Assembly (NCBI RefSeq): GCF_003086295.3
Contig: NC_092038.1
Coordinates: 105,121,837 to 105,185,836 of the forward strand
DNA length: 64,000 nt
Direction: 5' to 3'
Source of the DNA: Arachis hypogaea
Taxonomy: Eukaryota; Streptophyta; Magnoliopsida; Fabales; Fabaceae
In this document: one piece after another, positions 10,507 through 19,255 of the stretch
How positions within the stretch are numbered: position 1 is the first letter of the stretch
Layout: every line of letters begins with the position of its first letter
Program-made: the position numbers and the translations under genes
Notes under the pieces: model-generated
Seen by the model: the letters and a program-made list of their open reading frames with translations, nothing else
The model's database searches: none
What the model was told of the DNA's origin: nothing

Positions 10507-12281
10507 TGATGAAGGCTTTAGTGAGTTTTTAGTAAGTTTAAGCTACTTTTAGGGATGTTTTCATTAGTTTTTATGTTAAATTCACATTTCTGGACTTTAC
10601 TATGAGTTTGTGTGTTTTTCTCTGATTTCAGGTAAATTCTGACTGAAATTGAGGGATTTGAGCAAAACTCTAAAGAAGGCTGACAAAAGGACTGCTGATG
10701 CTGTTGGAATCTGACCTCCCTGCACTCGAAATGGATTTTCTGGAGCTACAGAACTCCAATTGGCGCGCTCTCAATGGCGTTGGAAAGTAGACATCCAGGG
10801 CTTTCCAGCAATATATAATAGTCCATACTTTATTCGAAGAATGACGACGTAACTTGGCGTTAAACGCCAAGTACACGCTGCTGTCTGGAGTTAAACGCCA
10901 GAAAAACGTCATGATCCGGAGTTAAACGCCCAAAACACGTCATAACTCAAAGTTTAACGCCAAGAAATGCCTTAGCTCGTGGAATGATCAAGCTCAGCCC
11001 AAGCATACACCAAGTGGGCCCCGGAAGTGGATTTATGCATCAATTACTTACTCATGTAAACCCTAGTAGCTAGTCTAGTATATATAGGACATTTATCTAT
11101 TGTATTAGGCATCTTTGATCTCAGTTTTGTTTTATTCTTCATCTTAGGAGATCATTGATCACGTTAGAGAGGGCTGGCCATTCGGCCATGCCTGAACTCT
11201 TTGCTTATGTATTTTCAACGGTGGAGTTTCTGCACACCATAGATTAAGGGTGTGGAGCTCTGCTGTACCTCAAGTATTAATGAAGTTCTATTATCTTTTA
11301 TTCAATTCTCTCTTATTCTTATTCCAAGATATTCATTCGTACCCAAGAACATGATGAATGTGATGAGTCAGATTACCCTCATTATTATTCTCACTTATGA
11401 ATGTGAGTGATTGACAACCACTCCCGTTCTACATGCAACAGAGCTTGAATGTGTATCTCTTAGATTCCCCAACAGAATCTTCGTGGTATAAGCTAGATAG
11501 ATGGCGGCATTTATGAGGATCCGGAAAGTCTCACCTTGTCTGTGGTATTCCGAGTAGGATCCTGGGAATCCGGAAAGTCCAACCTTGTCTGTGGTGTTCC
11601 GAGTAGGATTCCGGTAATGAATGACCGTGAGGTGCTTCAAACTTTAACCTGCTGGGCATTAGTGACAGACGCAAAAGAGGGATTCTATTCCAGTAGGAGC
11701 GGGAACCAACCGGTGATTAGCCGTACTGTGACAGAGTGCGTTAGCATAGTTTTCACTGCGAGGATGGGATGTAGCCATCAGCCATGGGTGATGCCTCCAG
11801 ACTGGTTAGCTGTGCGAGTGACAGCCGCACAGGATATTTCCCCGTGAGGAATGAAAGTAGCCACAGTTGATGGTGAACCCCTATACAAAGCTTGCCATGG
11901 AAAGGAGTAAGAAGGATTGAGTAGAAGCAGTAGGAGGGCAGGCGTCCGAGAGCTCTACAGCATCTCCATCCGCTTATCTGAAATTCCCACCAATGAATCT
12001 GCATAAGTGTTCTATCCCTTTTATTATTTCTTCTTTTTATTATTAATTATTCGAAAACCCATAAACCATTTTTAATCTGCCTAACTGAGATTTGCAAGGT
12101 GACCATAGCTTGCTTCATACCAACAATCTCTGTGGATTCGACCCTTACTCACGTAAGGTTTATTACTTGGACGACCCAGTACACTTGCTGGTTAGTTGAA
12201 CGGAGTTGTGAAAATAAACAATGCCCTCAGAGTATACATCCTACAAGTAAAAAGAACAAGTGATCACAATTTCGTCCACCA
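10507..12281 (+). repeat. E2 5' LTR (5' terminus rearranged)
   Basis: 1775 bp against 1802 bp in the 3' LTR. After TGATGA, 38 bases of the 3' LTR (19262-19299) are replaced by 11 bases, AGGCTTTAGTG (10513-10523); the rest is nearly identical. Contains several AACGCC palindromes at 10853-10975 and the TATA-like box at 11079. Ends CCACCA. Confidence 0.9.
11079..11088 (+). promoter_or_regulatory. Putative LTR core promoter (TATA box), E2 5' LTR
   Basis: TATATATAGG, about 570 bp into the LTR. The same position holds TATAAATAG in E1 (22079), TATAAATAGG in E3 (33415-33406, minus) and similar in M1 and S2. This is the expected start of the U3/R boundary, but no transcript data are available. Confidence 0.5.
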
Positions 12282-12287
12282 AGTTTT

Positions 12288-12307
12288 TGGCGCCGTTGCC
12301 GGGGATT
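12288..12307 (+). other. Primer-binding site (tRNA-Asp type), E2
   Basis: TGGCGCCGTTGCCGGGGATT, perfect complement over at least 19 bases to the 3' end of plant tRNA-Asp, beginning 6 bases after the LTR. Confidence 0.9.
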
Positions 12308-13741
12308 GTTCGAGTATGGACAACTGACGGTTCATCTTGTTGCTCAGATTAGGTAATTTTCTTTTCAAAAATCTTTTTCAAAAATTTTTCTTTTATTTTT
12401 CGTTTTTCCAAAAATATTTTCGAAAAAAAATAATAAAAATACAAAAAAAATCATAAAATCATAAAAACCAAAAATATTTTGTGTTTCTTGTTTGAGTCTT
12501 GAGTCAAATTTTAAGTTTGGTGTCAATTGCATGCTTTTAAAAATTTTTCTTGCATTTTTCGAAAATCTCATGCATTCATAGTGTTCTTCATGATCTTCAA
12601 GTTGTTCTTGACAAGTCTTCTTGTTTGATCTTGATGATTTCTTGTTTTGTGTCTTTTGTTGTTTTTCATGTGCATTTTTGCATTCATATTTTCCATGCAT
12701 TAAAAATTTCTAAGTTTGGTGTCTTGCACGTTTTCTTTGCATCAAAAAATTTTTCAAAATTATGTTCTTGATGTTCATCATGATCTTCAAAGTGTTCTTG
12801 GTGTTCATCTTGACATTCATAGCATTCTTGCATGCATCTTGTGTCTTGATCCAAAATTTTCATGTTTTGGGTCATTTTTGTGTTTTTCTTTAAAATTCAA
12901 AAATCAAAAAATATCTTTTCCTTATTTCCCTCCAAAATTTCGAAATTTTGGGATTGACTTGGTCAAAATTTTTTTTAAAATTAGTTGTTTCTCACAAGTC
13001 AAGTCAAAATTTCAATTTTAAAAATCTTATCTTTTCAAAATCTTTTTCTTATCTTTTTCTTATCTTTTCAAAAAAAAAAAAATTAGCTAACAATTAATGT
13101 GATTGGTTCAAAAATTTGAAGTTTGTTACTTTCTTGTTAAGAAAGGTTCAATCTTTAAGTTCTAGAATCTTATCTTGTAGTTTCTTGTTAGTTAAGTAAT
13201 TTTAAAATTAAATCTTTTTCAAATATCCTTTTTCAAATATATCTTTTTATCTTTTATCTTATCTTTTTCAAAAATTTTATCTTTTTCAAAATTTGATTTC
13301 AAAATATCTTATCTTTTTCTTATCTTCTTATCTTTTTCAAAATTTGATTTCAAATCTTTTTCAATCAACTAACTAACTTTTTGTTTGTTTCTTATCTTTT
13401 TCAAAACAACCTAACTACTTTTCCCTCTCTTATTTTCGAAAATTCTCCCTCTCTTTTTCAAAAATTCTTTTTAATTGTTTTAAATTTTAATTTTAATTAT
13501 CTATTAACTTTAATTTTCGAAAATCACTAACTCTTTTTCAAAAATTAATTTCGAATTTCTCTTCTCTTTTCTTCTTTTATTTAATTAATTAATTACTAAC
13601 ACTTCTCTTCACTTCTCTTCATCCAAACCCGAATCCATCCTTCTTCTTTCTTCTACCTCTTTCTTCTTCTACTAACATAAGGGAATCTCTATACTGTGAC
13701 ATAGAAGATTCCTTTTTTTTTCTTGTTTTCTTCTCTTTCTT
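12308..13741 (+). other. E2 untranslated leader
   Basis: 1.43 kb, AT-rich, with TAAGTTTGGTGT motifs at 12512 and 12711, GTTCTTG-rich repetitive text at 12580-12830, and runs of CTTTTTC/TATCTTTTTC toward gag. Small ORFs in both strands here are low-complexity and differ between elements. I take it as the leader that may contain packaging or translation signals. Confidence 0.7.
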
Positions 13742-16024
13742 ATGAGCAGGAACAAGGATAAAGGCACTCTTGTTGACACTGATCCAGAACCTGAAAGGAC
13801 TCTGAAGAGAAAATTAAGAGAAACTAAATTACAACAATCCAGAAATAACCTTTCAGAAATTTTCGAACAAGAGAAGGAGATGGCAGCCGAAAATAATAAT
13901 AATAATAATGCAAGGAGAATGCTTGGTGACTTCACAAAGCCAACGTCCAAGTTTGATGGAAGAAGCATCTCCATTCCTGCCATTGGAGCCAATAACTTTG
14001 AGCTTAAGCCTCAACTAGTTGCATTAATGCAACAAAACTGCAAGTTTTATGGACTTCCATCTGAAGATCCTTATCAGTTCTTAACTGAGTTCTTGCAGGT
14101 CTGTGATACTGTAAAGACGAATGGAGTTAATCCTGAAGTCTACAAACTCATGCTTTTCCCTTTTGCTGTAAGAGACAGAGCTAGAATATGGTTAGATTCA
14201 CAACCTAAGGATAGCCTGGACTCCTGGGATAAGCTGGTCACTGCCTTCTTAGATAAGTTCTTCCCTCCTCAAAAGCTGAGCAAGCTGAGAGTGGATGTTC
14301 AAACCTTCAAACAAAAAGATGGTGAATCCCTCTATGAAGCTTGGGAAAGATACAAGCAGCTGACCAAGAGATGTCCATCTGACATGTTTTCAGAATGGAC
14401 CCTACTAGATATATTCTATTATGGTCTCTCTGAATTTTCGAAAATGTCACTGGACCATTCTGCAGGTGGATCTATTCACCTGAAGAAAATGCCTAAAGAG
14501 GCTCAAGAACTCATTGACATGGTTGCTAACAACCAGTTCATGTATACCTCTGAGAGGAATTCTGTGAATAATGGGGTCCCTCAGAAGAAAGGAGTTCTTG
14601 AAATTGATGCTCTGAATGCCATATTGGCTCAGAACAAAATGTTGACCCAACAGGTCAACATAATCTCTCAAAATCTGAATGGATTGCAACATGCAGCCAA
14701 CAGTACTAGAGAGGCAGCTTCTGAGGAAGCTTATGATCCTGAGAACCCTGCCATGGCAGAGGTTAATTATCTGGGTGAACCTTATGGAAACACTTATAAC
14801 CCATCATGGAGAAATCATCCAAATTTCTCATGGAAGGATCAACAAAAGCCTCAACAAGGCTTTAACAATGGTGGACGCAATAGGCTAGGCAATAGCAAGC
14901 CATATCCATCATCTTCTCAGCAACAGACAGAGAACTCTGAACAAAATAATTCTAATTTAGCTAATATAGTCTCTGATCTGTCAAAAGCCACTTTCAGTTT
15001 CATGAATGAAACATCCTCCATTAGAAATTTGGAGGCACAAGTAGGCCAGCTGAGTAAGAAAGTTATTGAAACTCCTCTCAGTATTCTCCCAAGTAATACA
15101 GAAGAGAATCCAAAAGGAGAGTGCAAAGCCATTGACTTAGTCAACATGGCCGAATGCACAAAGGAGGAGGAGGACGAAAATCCCAGTGAGGAAGACCTCC
15201 TGGGACATCCTCCAAGCAAGAAGGAGCTTCCTAATAAGGATCCTGAGGAATCTGAGGCTCATACAGAGACCATAGAGATTCCACTAAATCTCCTTCTGCC
15301 ATTCATGAGCTTTGACTATTATTCATCCTCTGAAGAGGATGAAGATGTGACTGGAGAGCAAGTTGCTCAATACTTAGGAGCTATCATGAAGCTGAATGCC
15401 AAGTTATTTGGTAATGAGACTTGGGAGAGTGAACCTCCCATGCTCATTAGTGACTTAGATACTTGGATTCAGGAAACTCTGCCTCAAAAGAAACAAGATC
15501 CTGGCAAGTTCTTAATACCTTGCACCATTGGCACCATGAGCTTTGAAAAAGCTCTATGTGACCTTGGGTCAGGAATAAATCTGATGCCACTCTCTGTGAT
15601 GGAGAAGCTAAGGATCATTGAGGTACAACCTGCATTGTTCTCATTACAATTGGCAGACAAGTCAATGAGACAAGCTTATGGAATAGTAGAGGACGTGCTA
15701 GTAAAAGTTGAAGGCTTTTACATCCCTACTGATTTCATAATCCTAGATACTAGGAAGGAAGATGATGAATGCATCATCCTAGGAAGACCTTTCCTAGCCA
15801 CAGCAGAAGCTGTGATAGATGTCAACAGAGGAGAGTTAGTCCTTCAACTGAATGGGGAATACCTTGTGTTTCAAGCACATGGCCATCCCTCTGTGACAAA
15901 AGAGAGTAAGCATGAAGAGCTTCTCTCAGTTCAAGGTCAAGAAGAGCCCACACAGTCAAACTCTAAGTTTGGTGTTGTGAGGCCACAACCAAACTCTAAG
16001 TTTGGTGTGGAGACAACACACTAA
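13742..16024 (+). CDS. Gag-protease polyprotein of non-autonomous element E2
   Basis: Intact 760-aa ORF; the ATG follows a pyrimidine-rich stretch and matches the start in M1, E1 and E3. Residues 1-70 are charged and Asn-rich. Residues ~75-250 form the retrotransposon Gag domain (LMLFPFAVRDRARIWLDSQP, FFPPQKLSKLRVDVQTFKQ, SLYEAWERYKQL). Residues ~330-430 are Asn/Gln/Ser-rich. Residues ~590-720 are a retropepsin-like aspartic protease with [11 protein letters not shown] as the active-site region (DLG instead of DSG, as in Athila-type elements) and IILGRPFLAT. No CCHC zinc knuckle and no RT follow. The last residues contain NSKFGV twice, encoded by the AAGTTTGGTGT motif. Gag would assemble particles and the protease would process them. 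The intact frame agrees with the low LTR divergence. Confidence 0.9.
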   Translation: MSRNKDKGTLVDTDPEPERTLKRKLRETKLQQSRNNLSEIFEQEKEMAAENNNNNNARRMLGDFTKPTSKFDGRSISIPAIGANNFELKPQLVALMQQNCKFYGLPSEDPYQFLTEFLQVCDTVKTNGVNPEVYKLMLFPFAVRDRARIWLDSQPKDSLDSWDKLVTAFLDKFFPPQKLSKLRVDVQTFKQKDGESLYEAWERYKQLTKRCPSDMFSEWTLLDIFYYGLSEFSKMSLDHSAGGSIHLKKMPKEAQELIDMVANNQFMYTSERNSVNNGVPQKKGVLEIDALNAILAQNKMLTQQVNIISQNLNGLQHAANSTREAASEEAYDPENPAMAEVNYLGEPYGNTYNPSWRNHPNFSWKDQQKPQQGFNNGGRNRLGNSKPYPSSSQQQTENSEQNNSNLANIVSDLSKATFSFMNETSSIRNLEAQVGQLSKKVIETPLSILPSNTEENPKGECKAIDLVNMAECTKEEEDENPSEEDLLGHPPSKKELPNKDPEESEAHTETIEIPLNLLLPFMSFDYYSSSEEDEDVTGEQVAQYLGAIMKLNAKLFGNETWESEPPMLISDLDTWIQETLPQKKQDPGKFLIPCTIGTMSFEKALCDLGSGINLMPLSVMEKLRIIEVQPALFSLQLADKSMRQAYGIVEDVLVKVEGFYIPTDFIILDTRKEDDECIILGRPFLATAEAVIDVNRGELVLQLNGEYLVFQAHGHPSVTKESKHEELLSVQGQEEPTQSNSKFGVVRPQPNSKFGVETTH

Positions 16025-16082
16025 ATTGACCTGATCATCTTGTGGCTCCATGAGAGCCACTGTCAAGCTATTGACATTAAAG

Positions 16083-16107
16083 AAGCGCTTGTTGGGAGGC
16101 AACCCAA
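16083..16107 (+). other. Conserved AAGCGCTT hairpin element, E2
   Basis: AAGCGCTT (16083-16090), a perfect 8-bp palindrome, then TTGGG-AGGCAA-CCCAA, a 5-bp stem with 6-base loop. In E4 the outer stem pair is C-G (CTGGG-AGGCAA-CCCAG) and in E1 one pair becomes G-U, so pairing is kept while bases change. Confidence 0.7.
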
Positions 16108-16258
16108 TTTTATTTATCTAATTTTATTTTATTTTGTTTCTTTGTTATTTTTGTGTTTAATTAGGTACATGATCATGATGAGTCAAGAAAAAATCAAAAA
16201 AATTAAAAACAGAGTCAAAAACAGAAGAAAAAAATTTTCACCCTGGAGGACGCACGGG

Positions 16259-16500
16259 CTGGCGTTCAACGCCCAGAAGATGCATCTGGCTGGCGTTCAA
16301 CGCCAGAACAGAGCATCTTTCTGGCGCTGAACGCCCAAAACAAGCTACATCCTGGCGTTTAACGCCAGGATGCGCACACAGAGGGCAATCTGGCGCTGAA
16401 CGCCAGAAACAAGCTTGAAACTGGCGTTCAACGCCAGAAACAAACATCACATGGGCGTTTAACGCCCAGAACATGCACCAATGGGCATTTGAACGCCAGA
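16259..16500. repeat. Palindromic minisatellite, E2
   Basis: Eight copies of palindromes of the type CTGGCGTTCAACGCCAG or CTGGCGCTGAACGCCAG, spaced roughly 30 bases apart, in the gag-ORF3 spacer. Confidence 0.88.
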
Positions 16501-16946
16501 ATGGTGCATGAAGGCAATTTACATGCCTATATGGTGAAGGAATGGTATTTCTTTTCACCTCAGGATCTGTGGACCCTACAGGATCCCCACCTACCTTTTC
16601 TTTTAAATCCTAATCACACTCTCCTAATCCAAATCTCATTTTCAATGTCACACCTCCCAAAAACCTTCACCAATCACCTCAACCCCTCTTCCTAATTTCC
16701 CCATGCACCATTCACATCAACCTCCTCTTCCCCATAAACCCCACCTACCCTCATCAAATCCAAATTCAATTTCCCACCCTTTCCCACCCAAATTGGCCGA
16801 AACCTAACCCTCCCCCCTCCCTATAAATACCTCTCCTTTCTTCTTCATTTTCACACAACACTACCCATTCTTCTCTCATATAGCCGAACCCACTTCTCTC
16901 CCCCTCTTCCACATTCTTTTCTTCTTCTACTACTCTTCTTTTCTTT

Positions 16947-16984
16947 TTTGCTCGAGGACGAGCAAAATTTTAAGTTTGGTGTGG
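16947..16984 (+). promoter_or_regulatory. Hairpin + AAGTTTGGTGT module upstream of ORF3, E2
   Basis: TTTGCTCGAGGACGAGCAAA (16947-16966) is a perfect 8-bp stem with AGGA loop, followed by TAAGTTTGGTGTGG. It lies 37 bases before the ORF3 ATG and follows a long pyrimidine tract, a context compatible with a 3' splice site. The same architecture, with a covarying stem base pair, immediately precedes the 3' LTR (19219-19255). Confidence 0.6.
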
Positions 16985-17021
16985 TAAAAAGCCTAAGCTT
17001 TTTATTTTTCATTCACCATCA

Positions 17022-18161
17022 ATGGCACCCAAGACCGGAGTTTCCTCAAGAAAAGGAAAAGGGAAGGCAAAAGCTTCCACTTCCGAATCATGGGAAAAGG
17101 AGAGATTCATCTCCAAGAGCCACCAAGACCACTTCTATGATGTTGTGGCAAAGAAGAGGGTGATCCCTGAGGTCCCCTTCAAGCTCAAAAAGAATGAGTA
17201 TCCGGAAATCCGACATGAGATCCAAAGAAGAGGGTGGGAAGTCATAACCAACCCCATGCAACAAGTCGGAATATTGATGGTTCAAGAGTTCTATGCTAAT
17301 GCATGGATCACTAGGAACCATGATCAAAGTATGAACCCGAATCCAAAGAACTATATCACAATGGTTCGGGGGAAATACTTAGATTTCAGTCCGGAAAATG
17401 TGAGGTTGGCGTTTCATCTACCCATGATGCAAGGTGATGAACGCCCCTATACAAGAAGGGTCAACTTCAATCAAAGGTTGGACCAAGTCCTAATGGACAT
17501 TTGTGTGGAAGGCGCCCAATGGAGAGTAGACTCCAAAGGCAAACCAGTCCAACTAAGAAGACTGGACCTCAAGCCTGTAGCTAGAGGATGGTTGGAGTTC
17601 ATCCAAAGATCCATCATCCCTACAAGCAACCGATCTGAAGTTACTGTGGATCGGGCCATCATGATTCATAGCATCATGATTGGAGAGGAAGTAGAGGTTC
17701 ATGAAGTCATCTCTAATGAACTCTACAAAATAGCTGATAAGCCTTCATACATGGCACGGCTAGCCTTCCCCCACCTCATATGCCATCTATGTTATTCAGC
17801 CGGAGTCATCATAGATGGAGATGTCTCCATTGAAGAAGACAAACCCATCACCAAGAAAAAGATGGAGCAAACAAGAGAAGTTCCTCACGGCCCTCAAGAA
17901 GAACATGAGGAAGTTTATCATCAACAAATGCCTCAAGGAATGCACTTTCCTCCCAACAACTATTGGGAGCAACTTAGTACCTCTTTGGAAGACTTGAGTC
18001 ATAATGTTGAACAACTAAGGGTGGAACACCATGAACACGCCCTCACTCTCCAAGAAATAAGAGAAGATCAAAGAGCAATGAGGGAGGAGCAACAAAGGCA
18101 AGGAAGGGACATAGAAGAGTTGAAGAACATCATTGGTCCTTCAAGAAGAAGACGCCACTAA
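17022..18161 (+). CDS. ORF3 protein of E2 (unknown function, coiled-coil C-terminus)
   Basis: Intact 379-aa ORF. N-terminus MAPKTGVSSRKGKGKAKAST is basic and Ser-rich. Residues ~30-230 form a conserved core (VIPEVPFKLKKNEYPEI, GWEVITNPMQQVGILMVQEF, PMMQGDERPYTRRVNF, RLDLKPVARGWLEFIQRSII, PTSNRSEVTVDRAIMIHSI) that I associate with the Pfam-type 'putative plant transposon protein' family. Residues ~320-370 are Glu/Gln-rich with heptad spacing, suggesting a coiled coil, and the tail IGPSRRRRH is basic. I see no signal peptide, membrane helix or furin-like site, so an envelope role is not supported. Homologues occupy the same slot in E1, E3 and the autonomous E4. It may act in the nucleus or bind nucleic acid; that is inference. 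Confidence 0.85.
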   Translation: MAPKTGVSSRKGKGKAKASTSESWEKERFISKSHQDHFYDVVAKKRVIPEVPFKLKKNEYPEIRHEIQRRGWEVITNPMQQVGILMVQEFYANAWITRNHDQSMNPNPKNYITMVRGKYLDFSPENVRLAFHLPMMQGDERPYTRRVNFNQRLDQVLMDICVEGAQWRVDSKGKPVQLRRLDLKPVARGWLEFIQRSIIPTSNRSEVTVDRAIMIHSIMIGEEVEVHEVISNELYKIADKPSYMARLAFPHLICHLCYSAGVIIDGDVSIEEDKPITKKKMEQTREVPHGPQEEHEEVYHQQMPQGMHFPPNNYWEQLSTSLEDLSHNVEQLRVEHHEHALTLQEIREDQRAMREEQQRQGRDIEELKNIIGPSRRRRH

Positions 18162-19218
18162 AGGTGGATTCATTCCTTGTTCTTTATTTTCTTTCTGTTC
18201 TCGGTTTTTAATACTATGATTATTTATGTTTTGTGTCTTTACTTCATGATCATTAGTATGTAACCATGCCTTAAAGATTATGAATAATTCCATGAATCCT
18301 TCACCTCTCTTAAAAGAAAAATGTTTTAATTCAAAAGAACAAGAAGTACATAATTTTCGAAATTATTAGTGAATTTAATTTAATTATATTGATGTGGTGG
18401 CAATAATTTTTGTTTTCTGAATGAATGCTTGAACAGTGCATATTTTTGATCTTGTTGTTTATGAATGTTAAAATTGTTGGCTCTTGAAAGAATGATGAAC
18501 AAAGAGAAATGTTATTGATGAACTGAAAAATTCATGAATTGATTCTTGAAGCAAGAAAAAGCAGTGAAAAAGCAAAAGCTTGTGCGAAAAAAAAAATGGC
18601 AAAAAAAAAATAGAAAGAAAATGCAAGCAGAAAAAGCCAATAGCCCTTAAAACCAAAAGGCAAGGGTAGCAAGGATCCAAGGCTTTGAGCATCAATGGAT
18701 AGGAGGGCCCAAGGAAATAAAATCCAGGCCTAAGCGGCTAAATCAAGCTGTCCCTAACCATGTGCTTGTGTCATGAAGGTCCAAGTGAAAAGCTTGAGAC
18801 TGAGTGGTTAAAGTCGTGATCCAAAGCTAAAGAGTGTGCTTAAGAGCTCTGGACACCACTAACTGGGGACTTTAGCAAAGCTGAGTCACAATCTGAAAAG
18901 GTTCACCCAGTTATGTGTCTGTGGCATTTGTGTATCCGGTGGTAATACTGGAAGACAAAGTGCTTAGGGCCACAGCCAAGACTCATAAGTAGCTGTGTTC
19001 AAGAATCAACATGCCTAAACTAGGAAAGTCAATAACACTATCTGAAATTCTAAGTTCCTAGAGAAGCCAATCACTCTGAACTACAAAGGAAAAAGTGAGA
19101 TGCCAAAACTGTTCAGAAGCAAAAAGCTACAAGTCCCGCTCATGTAATTAAATTAATATTCATTGATATTTTGGACTTTATAGTATATTCTCTTCTTTTT
19201 ATCCTATTTGATTTTCAG
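18162..19218 (+). other. E2 3' non-coding tail
   Basis: About 1.06 kb between ORF3 and the PPT module, conserved in E1 and (minus) E3 and E4: conserved text around 18300-18550, an A-rich run near 18590-18620, and a block agtgtgcttaagagctctgg at 18832-18851. No ORF of note. Confidence 0.75.
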
Positions 19219-19255
19219 TTGCTTGGGGACAAGCAACAATTTAAGTTTGGTGTTG
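19219..19255 (+). promoter_or_regulatory. 3'-LTR-proximal hairpin and PPT-equivalent, E2
   Basis: TTGCTTGGGGACAAGCAA (19219-19236) is a perfect 7-bp stem with a GGGA (GNRA-type) loop, followed by TTAAGTTTGGTGTTG ending directly at the 3' LTR. This is the position of the plus-strand primer (polypurine tract). The only purine run is GGGGA in the hairpin, so where priming occurs is unclear. Identical arrangement in E1, E3 and E4. Confidence 0.65.

Larger units (their letters stand above)
16025..17021 (+). other. E2 gag-ORF3 spacer
   Basis: 997 bp without a credible gene. It contains in order the AAGCGCTT hairpin (16083-16107), A-rich DNA, the palindrome cluster (16259-16500), C/T-rich DNA (16560-16945), and the hairpin/AAGTTTGGTGT module (16947-16984) before ORF3. 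The polymerase region of E4 would sit upstream of the equivalent spacer. Confidence 0.75.

Noticed and set aside
11395..12004. 80-110 aa ORFs in LTRs (e.g. 11536-11847, 20312-20623, 32695-32934, 49495-49737)
   Set aside because: They repeat with every LTR copy, lie on both strands over the same DNA, and show no domain; they are by-products of LTR sequence.
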